A stretch of DNA of 64,000 nt, from NCBI RefSeq assembly GCF_902464545.1, contig NZ_CABQJR010000010.1:1-64000 (forward strand), written 5' to 3'. The stretch's first letter is position 1; each line of letters opens with the position of its first letter. The notes under the pieces were generated by a model, which saw only the letters and a list, made by a program, of their open reading frames with translations, made no database searches and was not told where the DNA came from. Shown here piece after piece: positions 35,077 through 43,740 of the stretch. This DNA comes from an uncultured Senegalimassilia sp. (lineage in GTDB: Bacteria; Actinomycetota; Coriobacteriia; Coriobacteriales; Eggerthellaceae). Position numbers and translations under genes: made by a program.

Positions 35077-36021
35077 ATGGCAAGCAAACTCATCACCACC
35101 CATGAGCTGACCGGCACGCGCGTTCTGGGCGGCAAGAAGGGCACGAAGCGCATCGGCAAGATCCGCCGCTTCGTGTTCCACCCGAAGGAGAAACGCGTCA
35201 TCGGCTTCGTGGTGAAGCGTCCCGACCTGCTATGGATGTTCCATCGCGCCGACGTGTTCGTCCCCATCGACGGCTACGACCTGGTGGATGGCCGCGTCAT
35301 CATCCGTCCCGATGCCGCCGCAAGCGGTAAGGCTTACTGCAAGAAAGAAGGCCTGAACTGGGACGACTGCGTGCTGTGGGTGGGCCTTCCCGTTATGAGC
35401 GAGGACGGCGAGTCTTACGGCATCGTGGGCAACGTCACGTTCAACCGCCTCACGGGCACGGTGGACTGCTTCGAAACCGATAACGGCGCAACGTCGAACG
35501 CCCTGCTGGGCAAGCGCACCATCCCCGCCGACATGGTGCGCGGCTTCAAGCGCGGCATGGGCGCCGCGCTGGCCGATATGGGCGCCGAGGGCGTGGAGGG
35601 TGAAGAGGTGCAGCTCGGCGCCATGCTCGTCGCCCCTCAGGTGGCCGATCTGAACAGCGAGGGCGGCGTGGCGGAGAAGGCCGGCGCCGCAACCGCCGTC
35701 GCCGTCGACAAGGTGCACACCACCGTCGACAAGGCGAAACCCGTGGTCAGCAAGGCGGCCGCCGCAACCGGCGAGGCGGTCAACAAGGGCGCGTACGCCA
35801 CGGGCAAGCAGCTCAGCAAGTCCAAGCACATGTTCCAGGATTTCAAGGCGGAATACGATAAGGCCGTGGCCCCGTCGGACGGGCAGAAGAAGGTGGCCTC
35901 TGCAAGCAAGGCGTCTTCTTCGAGCAAGGCCTCAAGCGCCAAGAAGAAGGCGGCCCCGAAAAAGAAGAACATGTTCGCCGCATTCAAAGACGAGTACGAC
36001 AAGGCACGAAACGGCGACTAA
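35077..36021 (+). CDS. PRC-barrel domain protein
   Basis: 314 residues. Two PRC-barrel-like beta segments are seen (about 5-75 with RIGKIRRFVFHPKEKRVIGF, and about 95-145 with GIVGNVTFNRLTGTVDCF). An Ala/Lys/Thr-rich helical region follows, then a short repeated motif: FKAEYDKA near 262 and FKDEYDKA at the end, each preceded by a Lys/Ser-rich stretch. The repeat suggests a duplicated docking peptide. The ATG at 35077 follows AAGGGG. Its function is unknown; PRC barrels often mediate protein or RNA contacts. Confidence 0.82.
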   Translation: MASKLITTHELTGTRVLGGKKGTKRIGKIRRFVFHPKEKRVIGFVVKRPDLLWMFHRADVFVPIDGYDLVDGRVIIRPDAAASGKAYCKKEGLNWDDCVLWVGLPVMSEDGESYGIVGNVTFNRLTGTVDCFETDNGATSNALLGKRTIPADMVRGFKRGMGAALADMGAEGVEGEEVQLGAMLVAPQVADLNSEGGVAEKAGAATAVAVDKVHTTVDKAKPVVSKAAAATGEAVNKGAYATGKQLSKSKHMFQDFKAEYDKAVAPSDGQKKVASASKASSSSKASSAKKKAAPKKKNMFAAFKDEYDKARNGD

Positions 36022-36043
36022 GCCGGAAAGCGAAGTGGGCTAA

Positions 36044-36925
36044 TTGAAGCGCAAGGAAGCAAGAGCGCAATCGAACACCCGCAAAAGGGGCGCCGTCAAG
36101 CGCAAGAACAAGGCGGCCCGTAAGAAGAAGCGCGAGCAAAGGCAGCATCAGGGCCTTCGCGAGCGCGCGCACGAGCGCAAGGAAGAGCTGCAACAGAAAG
36201 CCAACGAGGAAACGCAGGTGCGCGGCAGGCCCGTGCGCCGCGGCGATATCTTCAAGATCGTGGGCCTGGCGGCGTTTATCGGCATCGTAAGCCTGGTCAG
36301 CTGGCTGGTGTGGCCCTACATCCACATGATGTTCGAGCCCGGCGGCATCGATCAGGTCATCGACAGCGTGCGCAACGCCGGCCCCATGGGCTTCCTTATC
36401 CTGCTAGCGCTGCAGTTCCTGCAGATCGTGGTGGCGTTCATCCCCGGCGAGGCCACGCAGATGGCCGCCGGCATGCTCTACGGTCCCTGGATAGGCGGCC
36501 TGGTCATCTTGCTGGGCAGCATCTTGTCGAGTGCGTTCGTGTTCATGGTGGTGCACCGCTTGGGCGCGCCGTTCGTGAAGGATATGGTGTCCGAGAAGTG
36601 GATGGATAAGTTCGATCGTTTCGAGCGGTCCGGCAAGCTGGAGCTCATCGTGTTCGTGCTGTTCCTCATCCCCGGTATGCCGAAGGACATCTTCACGTAC
36701 CTGGTGCCGTTGACCGATATGCGCATGCGCACGTTCCTACTGCTGTCCAACATCGGCCGCATCCCGGGCATCCTGGTCTCCACGTATGCGGCAAGCGGCC
36801 TGGTCGACGGCAACGTGTGGCAGAGCATCGTCATACTTGCGGCGCTCGCCGTGGTCGCGGTGGTGTGCGTGATCTTCCGCGAGCAGCTAATGGGCGTGGT
36901 CGAGAAGTTGGCTAAGAAAAGGTAA
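36044..36925 (+). CDS. VTT/DedA-type membrane protein (TVP38/TMEM64 family)
   Basis: 293 residues. A very basic N-terminal region (about 1-65, Lys/Arg/Gln-rich coiled coil) precedes five or six membrane helices. The family signature is visible as the IPGEATQMAAGMLYG re-entrant segment near 130 and FLIPGMPKDIFTYLVP near 206, which in DedA/VTT proteins are linked to lipid scrambling or transport. The start is a TTG with only a weak upstream GGGC site, so the exact N-terminus is uncertain. It begins 22 bases after the PRC-barrel gene. Confidence 0.85.
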   Translation: MKRKEARAQSNTRKRGAVKRKNKAARKKKREQRQHQGLRERAHERKEELQQKANEETQVRGRPVRRGDIFKIVGLAAFIGIVSLVSWLVWPYIHMMFEPGGIDQVIDSVRNAGPMGFLILLALQFLQIVVAFIPGEATQMAAGMLYGPWIGGLVILLGSILSSAFVFMVVHRLGAPFVKDMVSEKWMDKFDRFERSGKLELIVFVLFLIPGMPKDIFTYLVPLTDMRMRTFLLLSNIGRIPGILVSTYAASGLVDGNVWQSIVILAALAVVAVVCVIFREQLMGVVEKLAKKR

Positions 36926-36935
36926 GGGAAACGCT

Positions 36936-37706
36936 ATGGATCCGATGAACGAACGCAGCGTAGCCGACGAGCTGGCCGCCGCCGAGGCGGAGCTGAAGGC
37001 CGCGCAGGAACGCCTCGACGCAGCGCGTTTGCGCGCGGCGTCAGAGCAGCCGCAGCAACCGGTGCAGCCTGCGGAGGCCCCTGCTATCCCGCAAGAGCCG
37101 CAACCTCAGCCGCAGCCGTATGCGCAGGCGCAGCAGGTGTCGTATGCTGCGCAGCCGGCGCAGCCCGCATCGTATGGCGCGCAGCCGCAGCCGACTCAGC
37201 CGACCGCTGCCTGGCAGCCCGAAGCGCCAGCGCAGGGCCAGCCCTATGCCGCGCAGCCCGGCGCCCAGCAGCCGGCCCAGCCGTACGCCGCGCCGCAGCA
37301 AGGGTCGCCGTACGCACAGCCGCAGCCGCAAGCGCAGGCGGCCCAGCAGCCGTATGGCGCGCAGCCGGGCTACGGGTCCGTGCCGCCGCAGAACCCGTAC
37401 GGCCAGCAGACGCAATACGGGTATCAGCAGCCGTACACCGCCCCCGCGGTCGGCGAAAAGGATCATGTGGCGGCGGGTTTGCTCGCGCTGTTCCTGGGCT
37501 GGCTCGGCGTGCACAAGTTCTACCTGGGCTACAACACCTCGGGCTTCATCATGCTGGGTACGTCAATTTTGGGCGGCATCCTCACGCTATCGGTGGCGTC
37601 GTGGGCCATTTGGGTCATCGCCATCGTCGAGGGTATCTTCTACCTCTCGAAGTCCCAAACCGAGTTCGAGCAGATGTACGTGATAAACAAGAGAGAGTGG
37701 TTTTAA
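36936..37706 (+). CDS. TM2-domain protein with Pro/Gln-rich N-terminus
   Basis: 256 residues. Residues 1-30 form an Ala/Glu helix, about 30-165 are low complexity (Pro, Gln, Ala, Tyr), and the C-terminus is a TM2 domain: AAGLLALFLGWLGVHKFYLG followed by a second helix and a short tail. The Gly-x-x-Gly-x-His-x-Phe-Tyr-Leu-Gly pattern is the TM2 signature. It begins ten bases after the VTT gene, which argues for one operon from the PRC-barrel gene onward. Biochemical role unknown. Confidence 0.88.
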   Translation: MDPMNERSVADELAAAEAELKAAQERLDAARLRAASEQPQQPVQPAEAPAIPQEPQPQPQPYAQAQQVSYAAQPAQPASYGAQPQPTQPTAAWQPEAPAQGQPYAAQPGAQQPAQPYAAPQQGSPYAQPQPQAQAAQQPYGAQPGYGSVPPQNPYGQQTQYGYQQPYTAPAVGEKDHVAAGLLALFLGWLGVHKFYLGYNTSGFIMLGTSILGGILTLSVASWAIWVIAIVEGIFYLSKSQTEFEQMYVINKREWF

Positions 37707-37711
37707 CTGTT

Positions 37712-37879
37712 CCGCTTGCCTGCCGGCAAGCGGATTGACTCGACGCTGCGGGGCCCCGTGGCACGCCATCTCGCCTTTCAGCTGCACAAGCATGGCCCGG
37801 AGGCCAATGCTTGCTTGCTTCAGGGCGATATGACGCACCACGGGGCCCCTCGCTGACTTTGTTGGCATCCCTGAGGTTT
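37712..37879 (+). repeat. Three-hairpin intergenic element, copy 1
   Basis: Hairpin 1 is CCGCTTGCC/GGCAAGCGG (37712-37733). An outer stem pairs GGGGCCCCGTGG (37750-37761) with CCACGGGGCCCC (37838-37849). An inner hairpin pairs CAAGCATGGCC with GGCCAATGCTTG (37787-37813). Single-stranded parts such as CTCGACGCTGCGG and CTCGCTGACTTTG are shared with copy 2 at 63160-63330, while the stems differ in sequence yet still pair. It sits between two genes of the same strand. Confidence 0.85.
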
Positions 37880-38107
37880 TCGCTTTCCGTTCCCGAGGTC
37901 ACTGGGGGAGGGGCTATGCCGGATGCCCCTTGCGCCTGGCGTCCTCAGCGGTGGGAAAGCTCCGGCGAGTGGCCGCTTGCCGAGCTGGTCGCGGCTTTTT
38001 TCGGTGGATAGGCGCGGCGGGGTTGCCGCTTCGTTAAAATGAACCCAGACACGCGGCGCGTGCTGCGCCGTTTTTCTTGGAACTTGCATCCTATAAGGAG
38101 GAACATC
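37880..38107. other. Gap between the hairpin element and the aldolase gene
   Basis: It contains a 31-codon open frame (37916-38011) behind GGGGGAGGGG that is too short to call, and a compact hairpin with T-run (38054-38075) close to the aldolase Shine-Dalgarno. TAAAAT at 38035-38040 is a possible -10. Confidence 0.4.
38054..38075 (+). terminator. Terminator or attenuator just before the aldolase gene
   Basis: CGGCGC and GCGCCG pair across GTGCT and are followed by TTTTT. It ends about 33 bases before the ATG of the aldolase, so it either ends the upstream transcript or attenuates the aldolase message. Confidence 0.6.
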
Positions 38108-39058
38108 ATGCCCAAGATCACTCGCGACCAGGTGAAGGTACCTGCCGACGTCCTGGCAGACGTCCGCGAGACGTACGTCGACAACTACATGAAGGCAACC
38201 CGTGGCACGGGCCGTCTCATGCTGTTCGCGTGCGACCAGAAGGTTGAGCACCTGAACAAGGACTTCTACGGCGAGGGCATCGACATCGCCGATGCCGAGC
38301 CGGAGCATCTCTTCAAGATCGGCGATCAGGGCGTGTGCGGCGTTTTGGCTGGCCAGCGTGGTCTTATCGCGCAGTATGCCGCCGATTACCCCAACATCAA
38401 CTACCTGGTGAAGATGAACTCCAAGACCAACCTGGTCAAGACCGCCCAGGAAGATCCGTACAGCCCGCAGCTGTACGACCTGGAGGCCGTGCTCGCCATG
38501 CGCGACAACGGCGTGAACATCGTTGGCCTGGGCTACACCATCTACCTGGGCAGCGAGTACGAGTCCACTATGCTGGCCGAGGCTGGCGAGCTTATCGCCG
38601 CCGCCCATGCCAACGGCCTGCTGGTCGTGCTGTGGATCTACCCGCGCGGCAAGGCCGTCACCGCTGAGAAAGATCCTGACCTGATCGCGGGCGCCGCCGG
38701 CGTCGCGCTGTGCCTGGGCGCCGACTTCGTGAAGGTCAACCCGCCCAAGCCCGAGGGCGACGACAAGCGCACGGCCGCCGAGGCCCTGAAGGTTGCCTCC
38801 ATGGCAGCAGGCCGCACGGGCCTGGTTTGCGCCGGCGGTTCCACCGTCGACGCCGAGACGTTCCTGACCCAGCTGCACGACCAGATCCACGTGGGCGGTG
38901 CAGACGGCAACGCCACCGGCCGCAACATCCACCAGCGCAGCCTGGACGAGGCCGTTCGTCTGACGAAGGCCATCAGCGCCATCACGCTGGCCGACTACAC
39001 CGTTGCCGACGCCCTGAAGGTGTTCAACGGCGAGGTCGACTTCGCCTGGGAGGACTAG
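38108..39058 (+). CDS. fbaB: Class I fructose-bisphosphate aldolase (DhnA/FbaB type)
   Basis: 316 residues of the archaeal-type class I aldolase family (DhnA/FbaB), which uses a Schiff-base lysine to interconvert fructose 1,6-bisphosphate with dihydroxyacetone phosphate and glyceraldehyde 3-phosphate. Seen are LMLFACDQKVEH near 40, the likely Schiff-base lysine in DFVKVNPPK near 213, and the phosphate-binding CAGGSTVD near 246. AAGGAGG precedes the ATG. The gene is monocistronic with an upstream hairpin and a downstream terminator. An assignment as a DeoC-like aldolase for another sugar phosphate is less likely. Confidence 0.88.
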   Translation: MPKITRDQVKVPADVLADVRETYVDNYMKATRGTGRLMLFACDQKVEHLNKDFYGEGIDIADAEPEHLFKIGDQGVCGVLAGQRGLIAQYAADYPNINYLVKMNSKTNLVKTAQEDPYSPQLYDLEAVLAMRDNGVNIVGLGYTIYLGSEYESTMLAEAGELIAAAHANGLLVVLWIYPRGKAVTAEKDPDLIAGAAGVALCLGADFVKVNPPKPEGDDKRTAAEALKVASMAAGRTGLVCAGGSTVDAETFLTQLHDQIHVGGADGNATGRNIHQRSLDEAVRLTKAISAITLADYTVADALKVFNGEVDFAWED

Positions 39059-39164
39059 CATCCCCGCCTGAGCGAAGGCAAAATCGAAACGTTGCTGCAA
39101 GCATGCCGTCGAATCGGCGCGGCTTGTAGGCAGGTGGGCTATCGGCCCCCGGCAACGGACAACC

Positions 39165-39199
39165 AAACGCCCGGAAGGTTTGCCTTCTGGGCGTTTTTA
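39165..39199 (+). terminator. Terminator after the aldolase gene
   Basis: AACGCCCGGAAGG pairs with CCTTCTGGGCGTT across TTTG and is followed by TTTTT. Confidence 0.9.
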
Positions 39200-39272
39200 C
39201 GTTCGCTCGGTTTTGTTCATATGCCCAAAACCTTATGTTTCCCAATGTTCGCCATGAATGCTTTTCATCATT

Positions 39273-39308
39273 ATTTTGGAGAATGTGTACATTTTCGGCA
39301 TCCAAAAT
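39273..39308 (+). promoter_or_regulatory. Inverted repeat ATTTTGGA-N20-TCCAAAAT
   Basis: Perfect eight-base arms at 39273-39280 and 39301-39308 lie in an AT-rich stretch just upstream of the gene preceding cstA. The position suits an operator overlapping the promoter; the binding protein is unknown. Confidence 0.45.
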
Positions 39309-39325
39309 CCTACTAAAGCACTACA

Positions 39326-40054
39326 ATGGCAATGCACGCAAGACGCGGAGCTAGGCAAGATGCTGAAGGAGTTTGCGGGTTTTTGAGCGATCGAACGGCT
39401 ATTCACGCGGGTGTCGAAAGCACCGAACATCCAGTCGAACAGACGGATGCTTCGGGAAAATCCAGGCGCAAGGCGGAGGAACAGGCCGCCGTGCGCGTTG
39501 GGGAGCCAGCCCTTCGGTCCGAGGAGCAACCCTCCCGGGCAAAGGACGAAAAACACTTGGTGCTGAAGCGTATTCTCGCTGCACACGAGCAATGGTTCGA
39601 TGTGCGACGGGGATACGAGTACGCCGGCCGCACCTTCCCCGGGTATGCCGAGTTCCATTCCTATGGCGAAAAGTACGTGCTGGTCAAAAGCGCGAAGCTA
39701 TGGGAAGTCGACACGCATGAGTATCTGTTCTTCGTCCTTGCCGATGCCTTGGACGAAACTCAGGTGCGCGATCTTGTGTCGTTCATGGAACATGATGGGC
39801 TTAAAAAGGTGGTTCCCAAGCCGAACCACATGTCCTCGGCCATATCCCTGGTGATTGTTGCGGATTCCTGCACCCAGGAAGCGGCGAAGGCGGTGCGCAA
39901 AACGCGCTTCCGCAAGAACTTCGCCTTGGGCATCCGTGGCTGGGCCGACCTTCGGGTGGCCATCGCCGACCTCTCTGCGAACCGCGTGATAACGAACGCG
40001 GCAGGCAAGCAGCTGAAAACCACGTTGGAGGCGAACCTGCTGCCGCGTTCCTAA
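39326..40054 (+). CDS. Protein of unknown function encoded before cstA
   Basis: 242 residues, cytosolic, no membrane helices or signal peptide. The first 75 residues are polar and poorly ordered; the rest (about 78-240) is a mixed alpha/beta domain with YGEKYVLVKSAKLWEVDTHEY, a Val-rich strand AISLVIVADSC and a basic stretch RKTRFRKNFALGIRGW. The start is not firm: ATG codons at 39326 and 39332 lack a good Shine-Dalgarno. It lies 30 bases before cstA and is probably co-transcribed, which suggests a role tied to peptide or pyruvate uptake. No family was recognised. Confidence 0.65.
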   Translation: MAMHARRGARQDAEGVCGFLSDRTAIHAGVESTEHPVEQTDASGKSRRKAEEQAAVRVGEPALRSEEQPSRAKDEKHLVLKRILAAHEQWFDVRRGYEYAGRTFPGYAEFHSYGEKYVLVKSAKLWEVDTHEYLFFVLADALDETQVRDLVSFMEHDGLKKVVPKPNHMSSAISLVIVADSCTQEAAKAVRKTRFRKNFALGIRGWADLRVAIADLSANRVITNAAGKQLKTTLEANLLPRS

Positions 40055-40084
40055 CAACGGAAACGCAAAACAGAAGAGGGTTCC

Positions 40085-41890
40085 ATGAACGCATTGCTTA
40101 TCCTCCTTGTTGCTGCGGTCATCTTGGTCATCGGCTATATCTTCTATGGCGGATGGCTGGCGAAGCAATGGGGGGTCGATCCCAAGAATCCGACTCCGGC
40201 GCACGAACTGGAAGACGGTGTGGACTACGTTCCCGCGCCGCCGTACGTGGTGCTGGGTCATCATTTCTCGTCCATCGCCGGTGCCGGCCCCATCAACGGC
40301 CCCATCCAGGCGGCCGTGTTCGGCTGGGTGCCCGTGCTGCTGTGGGTGCTCATCGGCGGCATCTTCTTCGGCGCCATGCACGATTTTGGCAGCTTGTTCG
40401 CATCGCTGCGCCATAAGGGCCAGACGCTGGCGGTCGTGGTCGCAGAGAACATCGACAGCACGGCGAAGAAGCTGTTCTGCATCTTCGCATACCTGACGTT
40501 GTTGCTGGTGGTGGCCGCATTCGCCTCCATCGTGGCGAACACGTTCGCCGTGGTGCCTGACCTGGACGGCACGAAGGCGGCCACGAACCTGGCCAACCAG
40601 CAGACGGCCATGATCTCGGTGATCTTCATCGGCGTCGCCGTCGTCTACGGCATCCTCACGCGCGGCCGCAACATCCCCGGCCCGGTGAACATCGCCTCCG
40701 CCATCGTGCTGATCGTCATCATGGTGGCCATCGGCTACAACCTGCCGCTCATGGGCATCTCCCTGTCGCTGGATTACAACACGTGGATGATCATCCTGGG
40801 CGTGTATATCCTGATCGCGTCAGTCGCCCCCGTGTGGATCCTGCTGCAGCCTCGCGACTACCTGTCCAGCTACCTGCTGTACGGCATGATCTTGCTGGCC
40901 GTCATCGGCATCGTGGGCGCATCCCTCACGGGCGCTGCCTCGAACCTGCAGATTCCCGCGTTCACCGGCTTCGTCGCCACGAACGCCGCGTTCGATGCCT
41001 CCACGGGCCAGGCCCTCGTCGACCAGGCCGGCAAGGCCATCACGAACAAGGCCGCCGCTTCGGGCTTCCTGTTCCCCGCGCTGTTCATCACCATCGCCTG
41101 CGGCGCCATTTCCGGCTTCCATAGCCTGGTCGCCTCCGGCACCACGTCCAAGCAGCTGGACAGGGAAGCGGAAGCGCAGCCCATCGGCTACGGCGGCATG
41201 CTCATCGAGTGCCTGCTGGCCGTCATCTCGCTGTGCGCCGTCGGCTTCGTGTGGAGCAAGTACGCCGCAGGCGGCTACGCCTCCCCGACCGCCGTCTTCG
41301 CCGACGGCCTGTCCCAGATGCTCGCATGCATCCCCGGCCTGGCCAACGTGCAGGGCTTGGCATATGCGCTGCTCATCCTGGCCGTTTCCGCGTTCTGCCT
41401 GACCTCGCTCGACACCGCCACCCGCCTGGCCCGTTACATGTTCCAGGAGCTGTGGACTCCCGTCGATGTGAAGCACGAGGACCTGACGGGCGTGCGCAAG
41501 GTCATGGCGAACCCCTATGTCGCCACCATCATCACCGTGGTCATCGGCGTGTTCCTGGGCATGACCGGCTACACCATCATCTGGCCGCTGTTCGGCGCCG
41601 CCAACCAGCTGCTTGCCGCCCTGGCGCTGCTGGCCGTGTGCGCATGGCTGGGCAACGCGGGTCGCAACAATAAGATGTTCTTCGTGCCCATGGGCTTCAT
41701 GCTGGCGGCCACGCTCACGTCGCTGGGCATCACGTTCTATCAGAAGACCCTTCTCATCATGAAGGGCGGCGACATCTTCGCCCCCGCCGTGCAGGCATTG
41801 CTGGCCGTGCTGCTGTTCGTGTTGGCCGTGGTGCTGGCCGTCAAGGGCGTGAAGACCATCGTGGCAACCGCCAAGCGCAACGCCGCGTAA
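40085..41890 (+). CDS. cstA: CstA-family carbon starvation permease
   Basis: 601 residues with many membrane helices. The family signature is clear at the N-terminus (GHHFSSIAGAGPINGPIQAAVFGW, here shown in part as HHFSSIAGAGPI) and in FGAMHDFGSLFASLRHKGQ. CstA and BtsT proteins import pyruvate and, by earlier reports, peptides during carbon limitation. The protein is about 100 residues shorter than the E. coli enzyme, as is common in Gram-positive bacteria. The ATG follows GAGGG. A strong terminator is downstream. Confidence 0.93.
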   Translation: MNALLILLVAAVILVIGYIFYGGWLAKQWGVDPKNPTPAHELEDGVDYVPAPPYVVLGHHFSSIAGAGPINGPIQAAVFGWVPVLLWVLIGGIFFGAMHDFGSLFASLRHKGQTLAVVVAENIDSTAKKLFCIFAYLTLLLVVAAFASIVANTFAVVPDLDGTKAATNLANQQTAMISVIFIGVAVVYGILTRGRNIPGPVNIASAIVLIVIMVAIGYNLPLMGISLSLDYNTWMIILGVYILIASVAPVWILLQPRDYLSSYLLYGMILLAVIGIVGASLTGAASNLQIPAFTGFVATNAAFDASTGQALVDQAGKAITNKAAASGFLFPALFITIACGAISGFHSLVASGTTSKQLDREAEAQPIGYGGMLIECLLAVISLCAVGFVWSKYAAGGYASPTAVFADGLSQMLACIPGLANVQGLAYALLILAVSAFCLTSLDTATRLARYMFQELWTPVDVKHEDLTGVRKVMANPYVATIITVVIGVFLGMTGYTIIWPLFGAANQLLAALALLAVCAWLGNAGRNNKMFFVPMGFMLAATLTSLGITFYQKTLLIMKGGDIFAPAVQALLAVLLFVLAVVLAVKGVKTIVATAKRNAA

Positions 41891-41942
41891 GCTGGTGTTT
41901 CGCTAAAGGGAAGGTCGCGCGCTTTGCGCCTTCTGAGATTCG

Positions 41943-41980
41943 AAGCCCCGTCGCAACCTCGGTTGCGACGGGGCTTTCTC
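41943..41980 (+). terminator. Intrinsic terminator after cstA
   Basis: A 16-base-pair perfect stem starting AAGCCCCGTCGCAACC with a two-base loop is followed by TTTCTCG. It may work in both directions, since the LuxR-type gene converges on it. Confidence 0.85.
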
Positions 41981-42109
41981 GTGTTATGGGGCGTATGGGG
42001 TGAGTAGGACTGCCTGCGGTGGGGAAGCGGGCGAAGGGTTTCGCGGGGTTTTGCAGGCCGGTCGGGAGCCTTTGCGCGGCGCTACTGCGGCGCGGAGCGA
42101 GCGTAGGCG

Positions 42110-43740
42110 CTACTCCCAGAATAACTTCGTGAGGCCGACGCGGGATTGCGTGCCGGTTTTCTGGTAGAGCGAGGTCAGGTGCCGCTGGAGCACGCGCAAG
42201 GAGATGCCCATGTCCGCCGCCACATGCTTGAGCGGGCGCTCGTCGGCGGTGACGGTGGCAAGCACCTCGATCTCGCGTGGCGTGAGCGAGAAGCGGCTGG
42301 CGAAATCCCCAAGACGTGCTTCGGGGTCGATAGCGGCATCATCCGCGGAAGGCGCGGCGCCGGGTGTCGGGCATTCCGTGATCTTCGGAAGCCCGTCAGC
42401 TGCTCTTTGAGCAGATATGTCGCTGCCATCGGGGCCGGGCGTGGCGTTGTCGGCAGCGGGTGCGTGCTCGTCGATTGTCGCTTGACCAGGCGTGATATTG
42501 CCCGCGGAGCCAGGCACGCCGGCTTGCTGCCCAGCGCACCCTGCGGTTTCGCCGCCCCTCGGGCGTGGATGCAGGTCCAGCATGCCGGCGGCGAAGAGCA
42601 GCGCGTTGATGCCGATGATCAGGGGAATCAGCAGCACGATCACGGCCACGGGGCTCGTTAGATCGATCACCAGCAGCGCGGGTGCGCCGATTGCGATGGC
42701 GGTTGCGTTGTTGAGCGCCCGTCCCATGCTGCACCATAGGTCGGGGGCGCGCAGGAATTGCGCTATCCAGATGAACACCGTGGTGTAGAACGTCATGAAC
42801 ACGCCTGTGCCCAGGAAGTAGACGACTTCCCCGATGACGTACGGCCCGCCTGCCTCAACCCCGAGCATCGCGCCGACCGAGAGCAGCATCATCCAGAACA
42901 TGACGATGCCCAGGTAACGCGCCCGGTGCAGGTCGAACAGCACGCCGCCGGCAAAGCCTCCGACGGCCATCAGGACGCGGGGCGTCACGTTGGTGTATTG
43001 GCTGGTCCAAGGCGAGCCAATATCAATAAAGGTGTAGAGCGTGTTGAACAGCACGGAGAACAGCAGCACCAAGGCGAAGATTACGATGACGGCGGTGCGA
43101 GGGGTCATATGGTCGAGGCGCCATCCGGCGAGCTCGCTGCTTTCGAGGTGATCCCCCCCCCGCGTTGTTCCCGCTTCGCGGAAAAGTCCGCGAGCGTGGA
43201 TCGGGGCGGCCATATGCGCGCATTGATCGCGCCCAGCGCGATGATGCCTGCGGAGAGCACGACGGCTTCGATCAGGTGGTTCGATGTGAACCCGAGCAAA
43301 GGGATTTGCGCGAGCACGCCGAGCGCGTGGCTGCCTCCGATCAGCGTTGCGAATCGCGCGATACTGCGCGACCTCGCGCACGTTGCCCAGTACGCGGTGG
43401 CGCCGGCGAGCCCGATAAGGAAGAACCCGACCGCACCTGTGCACGCGATCACCAGCGGCGACGACGCGAAAGTGACGCCGACAAGGCATGCGACTCCAAG
43501 GACGGTGACGGCTCCCATGAACACTGGTCGGCCTTTTTCGCCGACAAGACGGTTCTTAAGGGGAAAGGCCAGAAGGCCCAGGGTGCTGGCGCCTTGGATG
43601 GGGAGCTGCGAGAGGAAGGGACCGTGCCCTTCAGGTTGAGCTAGGTTGGCTTGGAAGAACAGCGTCGACTCAAGGAACACGAAGAAGAACAACGCAAGTG
43701 CGCAAAACAGCAGTCTATTTTCGCGTTTCGCATTGCTCAT
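42110..43740 (-). pseudogene. LuxR-type 12-helix membrane regulator split by a G9 tract
   Basis: The N-terminal half reads from ATG 43740 (six bases after AAGGAGG) and gives 211 residues with six membrane helices, ending at a TGA at 43105. The C-terminal half is in another frame: six more helices, a low-complexity linker and a LuxR helix-turn-helix (FSLTPREIEVLATV through LKHVAADMGISLRVLQRH). The frames switch at nine consecutive G on the coding strand (43153-43161). One added G, or two fewer, restores a continuous protein of about 543 residues reading QRGGGDHLESS. In the present state the upstream stop overlaps an ATG (ATGA at 43105-43108). It may be a phase-variable gene, a fixed mutation or a sequencing error. 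It is divergent from the giant surface-protein gene. Confidence 0.88.
43153..43161 (-). repeat. Homopolymer of nine G inside the split LuxR-type gene
   Basis: Nine C on the plus strand, nine G on the coding strand. It lies in the linker between membrane helices 6 and 7, where length changes would be tolerated. Runs of this length slip readily during replication. Confidence 0.95.

Noticed and set aside
37615..37902. Protein reading of the three-hairpin element on the minus strand
   Set aside because: Copies 1 and 2 give similar peptides, but the differences preserve base pairing and frames are not kept with start signals, so structure explains the similarity better.
37916..38011. 31-codon open frame behind GGGGGAGGGG
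   Set aside because: Short and without similarity evidence; the purine run may be chance in this GC-rich gap.
42110..43108. Reading the LuxR half as an independent complete gene
   Set aside because: It starts mid-fold with only six helices, has no Shine-Dalgarno, and its missing half lies immediately upstream in another frame.
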